The notes under the pieces: generated by a model
Seen by the model: the letters and a program-made list of their open reading frames with translations, nothing else
Database searches by the model: none
What the model was told of the DNA's origin: nothing
Program-made: the position numbers and the translations under genes
IMG/VR virus record: IMGVR_UViG_3300032308_002617
Location: 1 to 34,744 of that record
DNA: 34,744 nt
Strand: one strand, 5' to 3'
Source: a virus
Shown here: piece after piece, positions 12,223 through 19,301 of the stretch
Numbering within the stretch: position 1 is the first letter of the stretch
Layout: each line of letters begins with the position of its first letter

Positions 12223-13149
12223 GTGGAAAACAAAAATGTCAATTTTAAAAGATCTCAAGTATTTATTGATAAAAATTGTTTAACCTGTAATAAAACATTT
12301 TTAATTTCAAAATATTCTAAAAAAGATCATTTGAAAAAATTTTGTTCAAGATCTTGTAGTGTTATTTTTAATAATAAAAAACGGATATTATCCGATGAGT
12401 GTAAAAATAAAATAAAAACATCAATTTTAAAACGTATAGAAATAACAGGAACTTGGGGATCTGTAAAAAATAAAAAACCTATTTTGAAACGATTATGCAT
12501 ACAATGCAATAAAAAGTTTTTACCTCCCAATAAAAATCGAAATCGAAAAACATGCTCCATAGAATGTCATAAAAAATATAAAATTGAACACCTTCCAAAA
12601 TGTTCTGGTGGATATAGAGAGGGTTCTGGTAGAAGTAAACATGGATATTACAAAGGAATATATTGTGGATCTACTTATGAATTGTGTTGGGTCATATACA
12701 ATCTAGATCACAACATTAAATTTAGTAGATTTCCTTCTTTTTTAGAAAAAAATAATTTGAAATATTATCCTGATTTTTTACTTGATGATAAAAAAACTAT
12801 TATTGAAATAAAAGGATATGAAAACAAAGAATCTGTACAAAGAAAAACTGAATTAGCAAAAAGCTTTGGATACAATGTTAACGTATTGAGAAAAAAAGAA
12901 CTGCAAGATATATTTGATTATGTTATTTCAAAATATAAAACTAAAAAGTTTGAAATTCTTTATGATGAATATAAACCAAAGTATGATTATATATGTAAAA
13001 ATTGCAATTCTACTTTTAGTAAAGATAGAAAATTAAAAACAATTAACACATTTTGTTCAGTAAAATGTTCAGGACATTATAATGGTACTAATAGACTTAT
13101 TAAAAAAATAACATCCCCGACTGGAATTGAACCAGCGATAACAGGATGA
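12223..13149 (+). CDS. PD-(D/E)XK-type homing endonuclease with zinc fingers
   Basis: 308 aa from a GTG start (no better in-frame start; GTAAGTATATAG just upstream fits the phage box). Zinc-finger-like Cys pairs appear near residues 19-22 (CLTC), 41-45 (CSRSC), 92-95 (CIQC), then CSIEC, and again at the C terminus (CKNC, CSVKC). The core YYPDFLLDDKKTIIEIKGYE is a PD-(D/E)XK nuclease motif (Asp, then E-I-K). Basic and Asn/Lys-rich, as for free-standing phage endonucleases. The last 38 nt run antisense into tRNA-Glu, so the residues SPTGIEPAITG are a translated tRNA complement. It lies between tRNA-Gly and tRNA-Glu in the opposite orientation. Confidence 0.8.
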   Translation: MENKNVNFKRSQVFIDKNCLTCNKTFLISKYSKKDHLKKFCSRSCSVIFNNKKRILSDECKNKIKTSILKRIEITGTWGSVKNKKPILKRLCIQCNKKFLPPNKNRNRKTCSIECHKKYKIEHLPKCSGGYREGSGRSKHGYYKGIYCGSTYELCWVIYNLDHNIKFSRFPSFLEKNNLKYYPDFLLDDKKTIIEIKGYENKESVQRKTELAKSFGYNVNVLRKKELQDIFDYVISKYKTKKFEILYDEYKPKYDYICKNCNSTFSKDRKLKTINTFCSVKCSGHYNGTNRLIKKITSPTGIEPAITG

Positions 13150-13183
13150 AAACCTGCTGTGATAACCACTTCACTACGGGGAC
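13112..13183 (-). tRNA. tRNA-Glu (anticodon TTC)
   Basis: 72 nt: acceptor GTCCCCG/CGGGGAT, D stem GTGA/TCAC, anticodon arm GCAGG-TTTTCAT-CCTGT (anticodon TTC), T arm GCTGG-TTCAATT-CCAGT, discriminator G, no CCA. Its 3' half is overlapped on the other strand by the 3' end of the endonuclease gene. Confidence 0.93.
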
Positions 13184-13190
13184 ATAAAAA

Positions 13191-13352
13191 TTATTTTCTA
13201 TACTTATAAAGTTGTTCCATGAATTGTTTATGAGCTTTTTTCTCTTTCCACGAAATCCAAAAATATGCTGCAATTGATCCAATCGACAAACCAACCAAAA
13301 AATAAGTTGTAAAAATTGCCAACCAACGAAGAAGTAAAAATGTGATGTCCAT
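13191..13352 (-). CDS. Small membrane protein
   Basis: 53 aa: one long or two tight membrane helices (LLLRWLAIFTTYFLVGLSIG then SIAAYFWISW) and a basic tail KEKKAHKQFMEQLYKYRK. The ATG at 13352 follows TTGACT-N16-TATATT by 10 nt on the minus strand, a reasonable sigma70-like promoter. Likely an inner-membrane protein; family not recognised. It lies 7 nt upstream of tRNA-Glu and may share its transcript. Confidence 0.65.
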   Translation of the reverse strand: MDITFLLLRWLAIFTTYFLVGLSIGSIAAYFWISWKEKKAHKQFMEQLYKYRK

Positions 13353-13390
13353 AATAGAAATATACCAAAATACTTTTATTAGTCAATGAT

Positions 13391-13729
13391 TTATTCTGTT
13401 TTAAAACCTAATTCTTGAGCTTTTTTAATTGTTTTTTCTTGAGGATGTTTTGCATGGTACTCAGAAAAAACTACATCACCATTAGGATATACAAAATATC
13501 TATTAACTCCACCACCACCATAAACAATAAAATCCCCTTCATTATTTTCAGAAATTTTCTTTAACCATTCTATAGCACCTTTAACAGTATAAGGTCCATC
13601 ACCTTCTAAAACCCATTCGCCTTCCATTACTTCAAAAGCGGTTAAAACATCGTTTTGATTTTTTCTAAGATTTAATGTTGTTTGTATATTTTGAGCATTT
13701 TCCATCCATGTAGCAAATGACATTTTCAT
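13391..13729 (-). CDS. Leader-like small protein
   Basis: 112 aa. The N terminus MKMSFATWMENAQ resembles the MKFxxLxEN type of leader (start at 13729, or Met3 at 13723). The rest is a compact alpha/beta protein with GEWVLEGDGPYTVKGAIEWL and IVYGGGGVNRYFVYPNGDVV, no family recognised. TGTAAATA at 13737-13744 lies 7 nt before the first ATG and, on the same strand, just past a strong terminator hairpin, so this gene probably starts a new transcript. Confidence 0.75.
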   Translation of the reverse strand: MKMSFATWMENAQNIQTTLNLRKNQNDVLTAFEVMEGEWVLEGDGPYTVKGAIEWLKKISENNEGDFIVYGGGGVNRYFVYPNGDVVFSEYHAKHPQEKTIKKAQELGFKTE

Positions 13730-13746
13730 GTTTAATTATTTACAAA

Positions 13747-13775
13747 AACCCCCTTCTTTTTTGGAGAAGGGGGTT
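13747..13775 (-). terminator. Strong hairpin terminator
   Basis: Perfect 11-bp stem AACCCCCTTCT/AGAAGGGGGTT with a 7-nt loop. On the minus strand the stem is followed by TTTTTGTA, and on the plus strand by AATTTTAT, so it could act both ways but fits the minus strand best. It separates the 13832-16069 genes from the 13391 gene. Confidence 0.8.
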
Positions 13776-13831
13776 AATTTTATGTTTATAGCAATGAAAT
13801 TAAAAAATTATTGCCTAGCACCACTAAAATA

Positions 13832-13930
13832 TCAAGTGTTGCTGGGAAAAAATTCTGTAAGCATTGCTACATAACCAAAAAACATAAACCCTAAATTGAT
13901 TAGCGTCAAAATTGTAACAAATATCGTCAT
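13832..13930 (-). CDS. 32-aa membrane microprotein with strong ribosome site
   Basis: The peptide is a single membrane helix: MTIFVTILTLINLGFMFFGY followed by VAMLTEFFPSNT. The reason to call it is its ribosome-binding site, AAGGGGGTGAT, 4 nt before the ATG, nearly a full complement of the 16S 3' end and by far the strongest such site in the window. Expected to insert in the inner membrane. Function unknown. Confidence 0.6.
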   Translation of the reverse strand: MTIFVTILTLINLGFMFFGYVAMLTEFFPSNT

Positions 13931-14000
13931 TTAAATCACCCCCTTTCACACCTTTATTTAGCACTATCTATGCCAACTAACAAGTTAATATTTCGTAACA

Positions 14001-14222
14001 TTATTGGATCTTGGGCATTAAAATTTTAACTTGCCCATTTCCTTTTGAAATACCAGTAGGATGTTGAAAAAATCTTTTTGGTAGTTCTGTTATAGATCCT
14101 TCATGATATTTTGGATCTAGGAGAGACATATCATTACCTTCTAAATAAACATAAGATTCGCCTGTTAAAAGACAGGTTACTTCTTGTTCAGGATTTTCAA
14201 AATGTTTAGATGGTATATACAT
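14001..14222 (-). CDS. Uncharacterised small protein
   Basis: 73 aa (MYIPSKHFENPEQEVTCL...), beta-rich and acidic, containing LTGESYVYLEGNDMSLLDPK and a C-terminal GNGQVKILMPKIQ. No family recognised. It follows the methyltransferase gene by 25 nt on the same strand and may be the last gene of the glycan-modification unit. Confidence 0.6.
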   Translation of the reverse strand: MYIPSKHFENPEQEVTCLLTGESYVYLEGNDMSLLDPKYHEGSITELPKRFFQHPTGISKGNGQVKILMPKIQ

Positions 14223-14247
14223 ATATTAATGGCATATCCGTGAGGAA

Positions 14248-14814
14248 TCACATTTTTTCAAAAATTAATAATGTATCCTTAAACCAAGGTGTTTCATCCA
14301 AATTAATATTTCTAACATTATTTGTTACTTCATTTAATAACTTAAAGCCTCTTTTAGTAAATTCCGGAATTATTTCATTATTATTTAAACAATTAACATG
14401 ACCAAAACCACACTGTCCTCTTATTGCCCAAGAGACAATCAAATAGTTATCACAAGCATTACAAATGTTGTTTAAATAAATATCCATAAATTCAGCAGGT
14501 ATATGTTCACCTACTTCTAATGAAATAACTATACCCTTTAGGGTAGACTCAAAAGGAATTGTTAAATCTCTTTGTACAATATCATTAAAAACCTTTTGAT
14601 TAGGTATGTTTCCTTCAAAACCTACAAGATGTCTAAATCCTGCATTTTCTAAATCCTTTAAATAATTACCTAACCCACAGCCAAAATCTATAATTGGTGA
14701 ATTTTTACAATCCTTTAAAAAATCACATATCCATTTACTTAATTCTTTACAATGCCTATGATAATGATGTGCTATTTCACTATTCCAATAACCTGTTTCT
14801 GCTATTTCTTTCAT
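14248..14814 (-). CDS. SAM-dependent methyltransferase (class I)
   Basis: 188 aa. Motif I IIDFGCGLGNYLKDL near residue 41 is the SAM-binding Gly-rich loop, followed by LVGFEGN (acidic end of strand 2, motif II) and IVISLEVGEHIP (motif IV region). The C-terminal part contains GHVNCLNNNEIIPEFTKRGF, as in small-molecule and sugar methyltransferases. Its ATG overlaps the upstream gene's stop (ATGA). The context (second methyltransferase and glycosyltransferase) suggests sugar O-methylation; the acceptor is unknown. Confidence 0.85.
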   Translation of the reverse strand: MKEIAETGYWNSEIAHHYHRHCKELSKWICDFLKDCKNSPIIDFGCGLGNYLKDLENAGFRHLVGFEGNIPNQKVFNDIVQRDLTIPFESTLKGIVISLEVGEHIPAEFMDIYLNNICNACDNYLIVSWAIRGQCGFGHVNCLNNNEIIPEFTKRGFKLLNEVTNNVRNINLDETPWFKDTLLIFEKM

Positions 14815-15383
14815 TTTTTAATTTTTATAAACCAACAATCGTTTTCTACTTTATCGGGAGAACCAAACAATTCTCTAAAAGCTTCTCCGACTCCTTTCCA
14901 AGCTGTATAATCATGTCCAGCCATAATAGAATCTTTTTTCATTTTAGGAAGCCAAGCTAAAATATCTTTTTTTACTGTTTCATAACTATGACCTGCATCT
15001 ATAAAAATAGCGTCTACGCTATTGTCTTCAAAATTATTAGCAGCTTCATATGAATTAGATACGATAACTTCTTTAATGTAATCATTTACATGTTTTACAT
15101 TTTCTGAAAACTCTTCAAACATTTTAGAAACATTTACACTTTTATAAGCTTCAACTTCTTTAATATCTGCAGAATTAGTGTCTCCTTGAAAGCTGTCTAT
15201 TGTATAAAAATTAACTTTTCTGTTTTGGTTAGCTATTTCCGTTGCAATAAAACAAGTAGATTTACCTTTATAAGCTCCTAATTCTACAAATATTCCTCCT
15301 TCTGGAACAGAATTTAATAATTCTAAATACTGTTTTTCCATGTTAAACCATCCTTCTAATGATTTATAATTGTGTTTTATCAT
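14811..15383 (-). CDS. SAM-dependent methyltransferase (Methyltransf_24-like)
   Basis: 190 aa. GGIFVELGAYKGKSTCFIA is motif I; NFYTIDSFQGD supplies the acidic residue after strand 2; AIFIDAGHSYETVKKDILAW with MAGHDY further on is the signature of the family that includes macrocin/cephalosporin-type O-methyltransferases, where Asp and His can bind metal. It is coupled on both sides by ATGA overlaps, between a glycosyltransferase and another methyltransferase, so the three probably act on one glycan. Confidence 0.85.
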   Translation of the reverse strand: MIKHNYKSLEGWFNMEKQYLELLNSVPEGGIFVELGAYKGKSTCFIATEIANQNRKVNFYTIDSFQGDTNSADIKEVEAYKSVNVSKMFEEFSENVKHVNDYIKEVIVSNSYEAANNFEDNSVDAIFIDAGHSYETVKKDILAWLPKMKKDSIMAGHDYTAWKGVGEAFRELFGSPDKVENDCWFIKIKK

Positions 15384-16069
15384 ATTGTTTTTGCTAATTT
15401 TAAATTATTTTTAAATTCCATTCTTATTTTTTCTTCTTCTTCTTCCATATATTGTGCCCCCCATTTATTTTCAATGTTTTCTTTACTCATTCTATTTTTA
15501 TAATTTTTATACTTATTTACTAAATAATCTTCATTTAAAAATTTCATGTGTAATAATTTAGGATTTTTTTCAGAATATATAACATTACCCTCTGGAATAC
15601 ATGAATGGCAACCTACATCATAATTTATTTCTACAATCTCTTCTTTGTTAAAGCATATTGATTTATTATATAAATCATCCTCAATCCCATGTTTAATATC
15701 TAATATATTAGATAAGTTTTCAATATTACACACGTTATATCCTTTAGATTTAAATATAGTATGATTACCTTTTAAATCTTCTGGTTTTAAATTTAGAAAC
15801 TCATCGGAATCACAAACTATAACCCATTTTGTATCTGCACTTTTCCAGCAATTATTTTTAATTTCAATATATTTACGGTCACTTAATTCATTATTAGTAG
15901 AATAACTAATTACTTCACATTTATTACTGAGCGCAATTTGTTTTGTTTTATCTGATGATTCGTTATCATAAATTATTATTTTACAATCAACAAATATGTC
16001 TCTATACCATTTAATAAAATAAGGAATAATAAATTCTTCATTATATGTTATTGTGTAAATTGTTATCAT
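15380..16069 (-). CDS. Glycosyltransferase family 2-like
   Basis: 229 aa, GT-A fold. The N terminus MITIYTITYNEEFIIPYFIK is the nucleotide-sugar strand typical of GT2-like enzymes, IIIYDNESSDKTKQIA is the second motif, and WVIVCDSDEFLNL is the metal-binding DxD. A Lys/Glu-rich tail follows. It is the first gene of a three-gene overlapping unit with two methyltransferases. A 50-bp piece of this gene is repeated exactly upstream of it (16087-16136). Donor and acceptor are unknown. Confidence 0.85.
   Translation of the reverse strand: MITIYTITYNEEFIIPYFIKWYRDIFVDCKIIIYDNESSDKTKQIALSNKCEVISYSTNNELSDRKYIEIKNNCWKSADTKWVIVCDSDEFLNLKPEDLKGNHTIFKSKGYNVCNIENLSNILDIKHGIEDDLYNKSICFNKEEIVEINYDVGCHSCIPEGNVIYSEKNPKLLHMKFLNEDYLVNKYKNYKNRMSKENIENKWGAQYMEEEEEKIRMEFKNNLKLAKTI
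15890..15939. repeat. 50-bp exact direct repeat, copy 1 (inside GT gene)
   Basis: The sequence beginning ATTATTAGTAGAATAACTAA and ending TGAGCGCAATTT occurs here within the glycosyltransferase gene and again at 16087-16136. The copy in the gene is the parent, since it is in frame and needed for the protein. Confidence 0.9.
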
Positions 16070-16086
16070 ATTAAATTTTTTTAATT

Positions 16087-16136
16087 ATTATTAGTAGAAT
16101 AACTAATTACTTCACATTTATTACTGAGCGCAATTT
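16087..16136. repeat. 50-bp exact direct repeat, copy 2 (intergenic)
   Basis: Exact copy of 15890-15939 located between the glycosyltransferase start and tRNA-Met. It looks like a fragment left by tandem duplication or by insertion of the glycan gene set beside the tRNA. Confidence 0.9.
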
Positions 16137-16154
16137 TTTTAAATAATATGTAGG

Positions 16155-16227
16155 TAGCGGGAGTGGGGATCGAACCCACCTAAAAGTGCTTATGAGACAC
16201 TTGAGTTCACCAGAACTCTATCCCGCA
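16155..16227 (-). tRNA. tRNA-Met (anticodon CAT), initiator-like
   Basis: 73 nt: positions 2-7 GCGGGA pair with TCCCGC, while 1:72 is a T-T mismatch. D stem GAGT/ACTC has A11:T24; anticodon arm AGTGT-CTCATAA-GCACT; T arm GTGGG-TTCGATC-CCCAC; discriminator A. The 1:72 mismatch and A11:U24 are hallmarks of bacterial initiator tRNA, but the three G-C pairs of the anticodon stem are missing. An elongator tRNA-Met or an Ile2 tRNA with modified C34 remains possible. Confidence 0.85.
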
Positions 16228-16236
16228 ATTAAAATA

Positions 16237-16307
16237 AGCCCCACCAGAGAATCAAACTCTGCTCTCAGGTTTACAAAACCCGTGCATCGTCACAATGCTT
16301 GAAGGGC
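16237..16307 (-). tRNA. tRNA-Thr (anticodon TGT)
   Basis: 71 nt: acceptor GCCCTTC/GTGGGGC with one T-T mismatch at 6:67, D stem GCAT/ATGC, anticodon arm CGGGT-TTTGTAA-ACCTG (anticodon TGT), T arm CAGAG-TTTGATT-CTCTG, discriminator T. Ten nt upstream of tRNA-Met on the same strand. The T loop begins TTTG rather than TTCG. Confidence 0.88.
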
Positions 16308-16349
16308 ATCTATTAATAACTTACACCAACACCCCAAAACAATCAACCA

Positions 16350-16514
16350 CTAATTTAAAATAACGTCTTCTTTTTTTATTTTTTGCTCAAAACAAGCAAT
16401 ATAAGGTTTAACTACATAATAACCATCTTTTTCATATAAAACTTTCACGGTTTGTCCTTTTCTCAAAACTTTATGAGAATCGGTATTAACAATTCCGTGT
16501 CGATACGTTTCCAT
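16350..16514 (-). CDS. Small SH3-like protein
   Basis: 54 aa: METYRHGIVNTDSHKVLRKG followed by QTVKVLYEKDGYYVVKPY and a Lys-rich end. The alternating strands and KVLRKGQTVKVLYEKDGYYVV look like a small beta-barrel (SH3 or KOW-like), possibly binding nucleic acid or protein; this is a fold impression only. The start overlaps the previous stop (TAATG). Confidence 0.65.
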   Translation of the reverse strand: METYRHGIVNTDSHKVLRKGQTVKVLYEKDGYYVVKPYIACFEQKIKKEDVILN

Positions 16515-16897
16515 TATTGAAAAAATTTTAAAAGTTTAGGATTTTTATGCAAAACTTCTGCAGCCATTTGCACAATTTTTGGACTTACGTTTAAGACTTC
16601 TGGATTATTGTTAATAAAAAGTTGAGTATTGATACCTGCCAACATCATCGAAATAATCACAACAAGCGGACTAAAATGGTGAGACTTTATTTTATTTTTT
16701 ATATAATTTATAATTTCTTCTTTGTTGTCTCTAATATCTTTAAAAACTTCAACCATCGTTTTGATAGAAAAAACATCGTATCCCTTCGGAGCTTTGATAT
16801 TTAAATACATGCGTCCTTTTTTATTATCTCCGATTTCCAACGCTTCTTTAATTAAAAAATATTCTTCAAATTTTAAATTTTTATTGTAATTTTTCAT
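16514..16897 (-). CDS. Leader-like protein with hydrophobic helix
   Basis: 127 aa from Met at 16897 (MKNYNKNLKFEEYFLIKEAL); an upstream Met at 16912 is possible. LKFEEYFLIKEA is a leader-type segment like LKLSFKEYYMLSES in the upstream neighbour. A hydrophobic helix follows near the middle (SPLVVIISMMLAGINTQLFI) and a basic amphipathic end (LHKNPKLLKFF). It overlaps the upstream gene by 17 nt. A virion or ejected membrane-interacting protein is inferred. Confidence 0.72.
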   Translation of the reverse strand: MKNYNKNLKFEEYFLIKEALEIGDNKKGRMYLNIKAPKGYDVFSIKTMVEVFKDIRDNKEEIINYIKNKIKSHHFSPLVVIISMMLAGINTQLFINNNPEVLNVSPKIVQMAAEVLHKNPKLLKFFQ

Positions 16898-17270
16898 TTT
16901 CAGATACACCAAATCTATTAGTTGACTTTAAAGTTTGTCCTGTTGTTTTTAAATTTTTTGCACCACTAATAGCATATCGGGCTAATGGTTTACTTTTACG
17001 TAATTTTAAAATTTTGATAATATCTGCAAAAGGAATAAGAGAAATTGCCGATATTCCAGCGTTGATGATGTGTTTTTTTCTTTCGTCTGTAGTTTTTGAA
17101 TAGGCTGCACGTAAACCGGAAATTATTACATTCAATGCGTCTGCTCCGGTTCCTATTGTTGGCTCAAATCCGGCAACATCTAATGCAGTTTGAATTTTAT
17201 TTAAAGCTGAACTTTCACTTAACATGTAATATTCTTTAAAACTTAATTTCAATGAACTGTTATTTGCCAT
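16881..17270 (-). CDS. Leader-like protein with pre-toxin-like hydrophobic domain
   Basis: 129 aa from the ATG at 17270 (MANNSSLKLSFKEYYMLSES), chosen because the GATAAATA box ends 5 nt before it and an earlier ATG (17285) lies in the palindrome. After the leader come ALDVAGFEPTIGTGADALNV and INAGISAISLIPFADIIKIL, a pattern of two hydrophobic helices (LDxAGxxPxxGxxAD ... ISxIPFAD) seen in membrane-inserting regions ahead of polymorphic toxins and in phage structural proteins. No toxin domain follows here. It may help DNA or protein entry at infection; inferred. Confidence 0.75.
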   Translation of the reverse strand: MANNSSLKLSFKEYYMLSESSALNKIQTALDVAGFEPTIGTGADALNVIISGLRAAYSKTTDERKKHIINAGISAISLIPFADIIKILKLRKSKPLARYAISGAKNLKTTGQTLKSTNRFGVSENEKLQ

Positions 17271-17277
17271 AGCAATA

Positions 17278-17316
17278 TTTATCATAAAATTTGATTATAT
17301 AACATTTTATGATAAA
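17278..17316. promoter_or_regulatory. Palindromic divergent TAAATA-type promoter
   Basis: Perfect 13-bp inverted repeat TTTATCATAAAAT/ATTTTATGATAAA with a 13-nt AT-rich spacer. Each arm ends in a GATAAA box pointing outwards, one toward the gene at 17270 and one toward the glycosyltransferase at 17327. The symmetry suggests a true bidirectional promoter and sets both start codons. Confidence 0.6.
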
Positions 17317-17326
17317 TTTAATTAAT

Positions 17327-18181
17327 ATGTTTACCTTAGGAATGGCAACTTATGATGATTATGATGGTGTTTATTTTACAGCACAATCTGCAAAATTATA
17401 TCACGAAGATATTACAGAAATTGTTATTATTGATAATAACCCAAATTCAGAACATGGAAGAGCATGTAAAAATTTGACAAATTGGCAAAATTCTAAATGT
17501 CCTGTTAAATACGTAGAATATACCGAAAAAAACAGTTCCTTTGTCAAAGGTGAAGTTTTTAAACATGCCAGTAATGATTATGTTATAGTGTGCGATTCTC
17601 ACGTTTTATTTTCTAAAGATTCTGTAAAATCTTTAAAAGATTATTATTTGAATGATCATAAACCCTATGATTTTATCCAAGGTCCCATGTTATATGACGA
17701 TTTAACATTATATAGTACACATCTTGAACAAAAATGGAGAGATAATTTTTACGGTATTTGGAGCACTGAAAAAACAGATGAAAAGTATTTTGAAATTCCA
17801 GCAATGGGTATGGGTGCTTTTTCTTGTAAAAAAAGTGAATGGTTAGGTTTTCATCCTCTTTTAAAAGGATTTGGTGGAGAAGAATTTTACATCCATGAAA
17901 AATATAGAAAAAACGGAGGTAAATGTATTTGTTTACAAGATTTTAAATGGACTCATAGATTTAGCAGACCTACTGGAATACCATTTCCAAACATTTTAGA
18001 AGATAGAGTATATAATTATTTTATTGGTAGATTTGATATAGGTTCAGATTATCAAGATATTGTCGATCATTTTAGTAGCGGAAGTTTAAATAAAGGTATA
18101 GTTAAAACTGTTTTTACAAAAGCTTATAGAGATTTTTATCAAAAAGAACCTGACACAAAAGAAATGAAAATATTTTTATGA
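17327..18181 (+). CDS. Glycosyltransferase (GT2/GalNAc-transferase-like)
   Basis: 284 aa from the ATG at 17327; a more upstream ATG at 17309 overlaps the promoter palindrome. GT-A fold: LGMATYDDYDG, EIVIIDNNPNSEHG, then VIVCDSHVLF with a DxH metal motif as in polypeptide GalNAc-transferase-type enzymes. IPAMGMGAFSCKKSEW and GFGGEEFYIHEKYRKNGG match the acceptor/GGEE region of that group. Probably glycosylates a virion protein, a phage glycan or a host structure. The next gene, 15 nt downstream, is a second glycosyltransferase. Confidence 0.85.
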   Translation: MFTLGMATYDDYDGVYFTAQSAKLYHEDITEIVIIDNNPNSEHGRACKNLTNWQNSKCPVKYVEYTEKNSSFVKGEVFKHASNDYVIVCDSHVLFSKDSVKSLKDYYLNDHKPYDFIQGPMLYDDLTLYSTHLEQKWRDNFYGIWSTEKTDEKYFEIPAMGMGAFSCKKSEWLGFHPLLKGFGGEEFYIHEKYRKNGGKCICLQDFKWTHRFSRPTGIPFPNILEDRVYNYFIGRFDIGSDYQDIVDHFSSGSLNKGIVKTVFTKAYRDFYQKEPDTKEMKIFL

Positions 18182-18196
18182 TTAGGCAGAATAATT

Positions 18197-18928
18197 ATGT
18201 CAAAACCTGGAATTTCTTGTTACTGCAGTACCTATGGAAGATCAACACATCTTTTAGAAAATTCAATACAATGCTTCTTAGATCAAGATTACGATGGACC
18301 AAAAGAGCTTGTAATTCTCAATGATTTTGACAAACAAGAGCTTGTTTTCGATCACCCAGAAGTAAAAATTATTAATAGCCCAGAAAGAATAAAACCACTA
18401 GGCAAAAAATTCAATGATAATATATTACTTTGCAAGTATGATATATTAGCTTGCTGGGAAGATGATGATGTTTTTCTCAAAAATAGGCTTTCTTACAGCT
18501 TCGAACATATGAAAAATGGCATTTTTCATACCCCACAAGCTTTTTTTGAACGTGGTATGAAAGACATCATATTATCTCAAAACATTTTTCATTCCACCCA
18601 CATGTTCACAAGAGAATTGTTTGATAAAGTTGGTCGCTATACAGAAACCGATCAATGTAGCATCGATGTTTCTATTATGGAAAAATTTAAAAAAGAACTT
18701 GGACATTATCAACAAGATATGGATGTAAAAGATAGATGGTATATTTATGTTTGGGGAGGAGCTGGATCATACCACGGCTCAGGATGGGGACCTTCAAATG
18801 AAAACATTTCAGATTCAGCAGCACAAATAGTAGAAATGCAAATTGAACAAGGCCATGTAAAAACTGGAAAAATTGTACTTGAGCCAAAATTAAGATACAA
18901 TTTTTATGAGTATCTTCCAAAAGAATAA
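18197..18928 (+). CDS. Glycosyltransferase family 2
   Basis: 243 aa. ISCYCSTYGRSTHLLENSIQ (first strand and helix), ELVILNDFDKQ (second motif) and ILACWEDDDVFLKNRL, where DDD is the metal/nucleotide-sugar motif. The C-terminal half (FTRELFDKVGRY, then GSYHGSGWGPS) fits the acceptor domain of GT2 enzymes. It uses a somewhat higher share of G/C third positions than the first glycosyltransferase. Likely co-transcribed with it. Confidence 0.85.
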   Translation: MSKPGISCYCSTYGRSTHLLENSIQCFLDQDYDGPKELVILNDFDKQELVFDHPEVKIINSPERIKPLGKKFNDNILLCKYDILACWEDDDVFLKNRLSYSFEHMKNGIFHTPQAFFERGMKDIILSQNIFHSTHMFTRELFDKVGRYTETDQCSIDVSIMEKFKKELGHYQQDMDVKDRWYIYVWGGAGSYHGSGWGPSNENISDSAAQIVEMQIEQGHVKTGKIVLEPKLRYNFYEYLPKE

Positions 18929-18947
18929 CTATCAGCAGTTGCCTTCT

Positions 18948-19154
18948 TCAATTATTTGATTCAGACTTTACATGAACTGTTCCAACAAAGGGTGTTATAT
19001 CTGTATAATCTGATAAATCTGCTATAGTCCCAACGGACAGTAAAGAATCAGAATGAATTACAACTCCGGTATTATCTTTGTCTGTAACTAAAAACACAAT
19101 TTGTTTATTGTTGTTATTTTCCCATTTTACTATTTTGCCTTGTTTGTAATTCAT
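18948..19154 (-). CDS. Small beta-rich protein
   Basis: 68 aa: MNYKQGKIVKWENNNNKQIV then FLVTDKDNTGVVIHSDSLLS. A pattern of short strands with Asn/Asp turns, possibly a small barrel. No family recognised. Convergent with the glycosyltransferase gene (19 nt apart). The 147 nt upstream of it hold no gene; an imperfect hairpin TCTCT/AGAGA at about 19241-19259 is the only structure I see. Confidence 0.6.
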   Translation of the reverse strand: MNYKQGKIVKWENNNNKQIVFLVTDKDNTGVVIHSDSLLSVGTIADLSDYTDITPFVGTVHVKSESNN

Positions 19155-19301
19155 ATATAATAATATATCTAATTTTTTAAAAAAATCAATTAAAAGGTTT
19201 TTGAGTATATGTTATATACAGGAATCCATCGATGGACACTCTCTGTTACACATAGAGAAATCATATTAGATTTGTAAGTTTTTTTTAGTTATCAAATTTC
19301 A

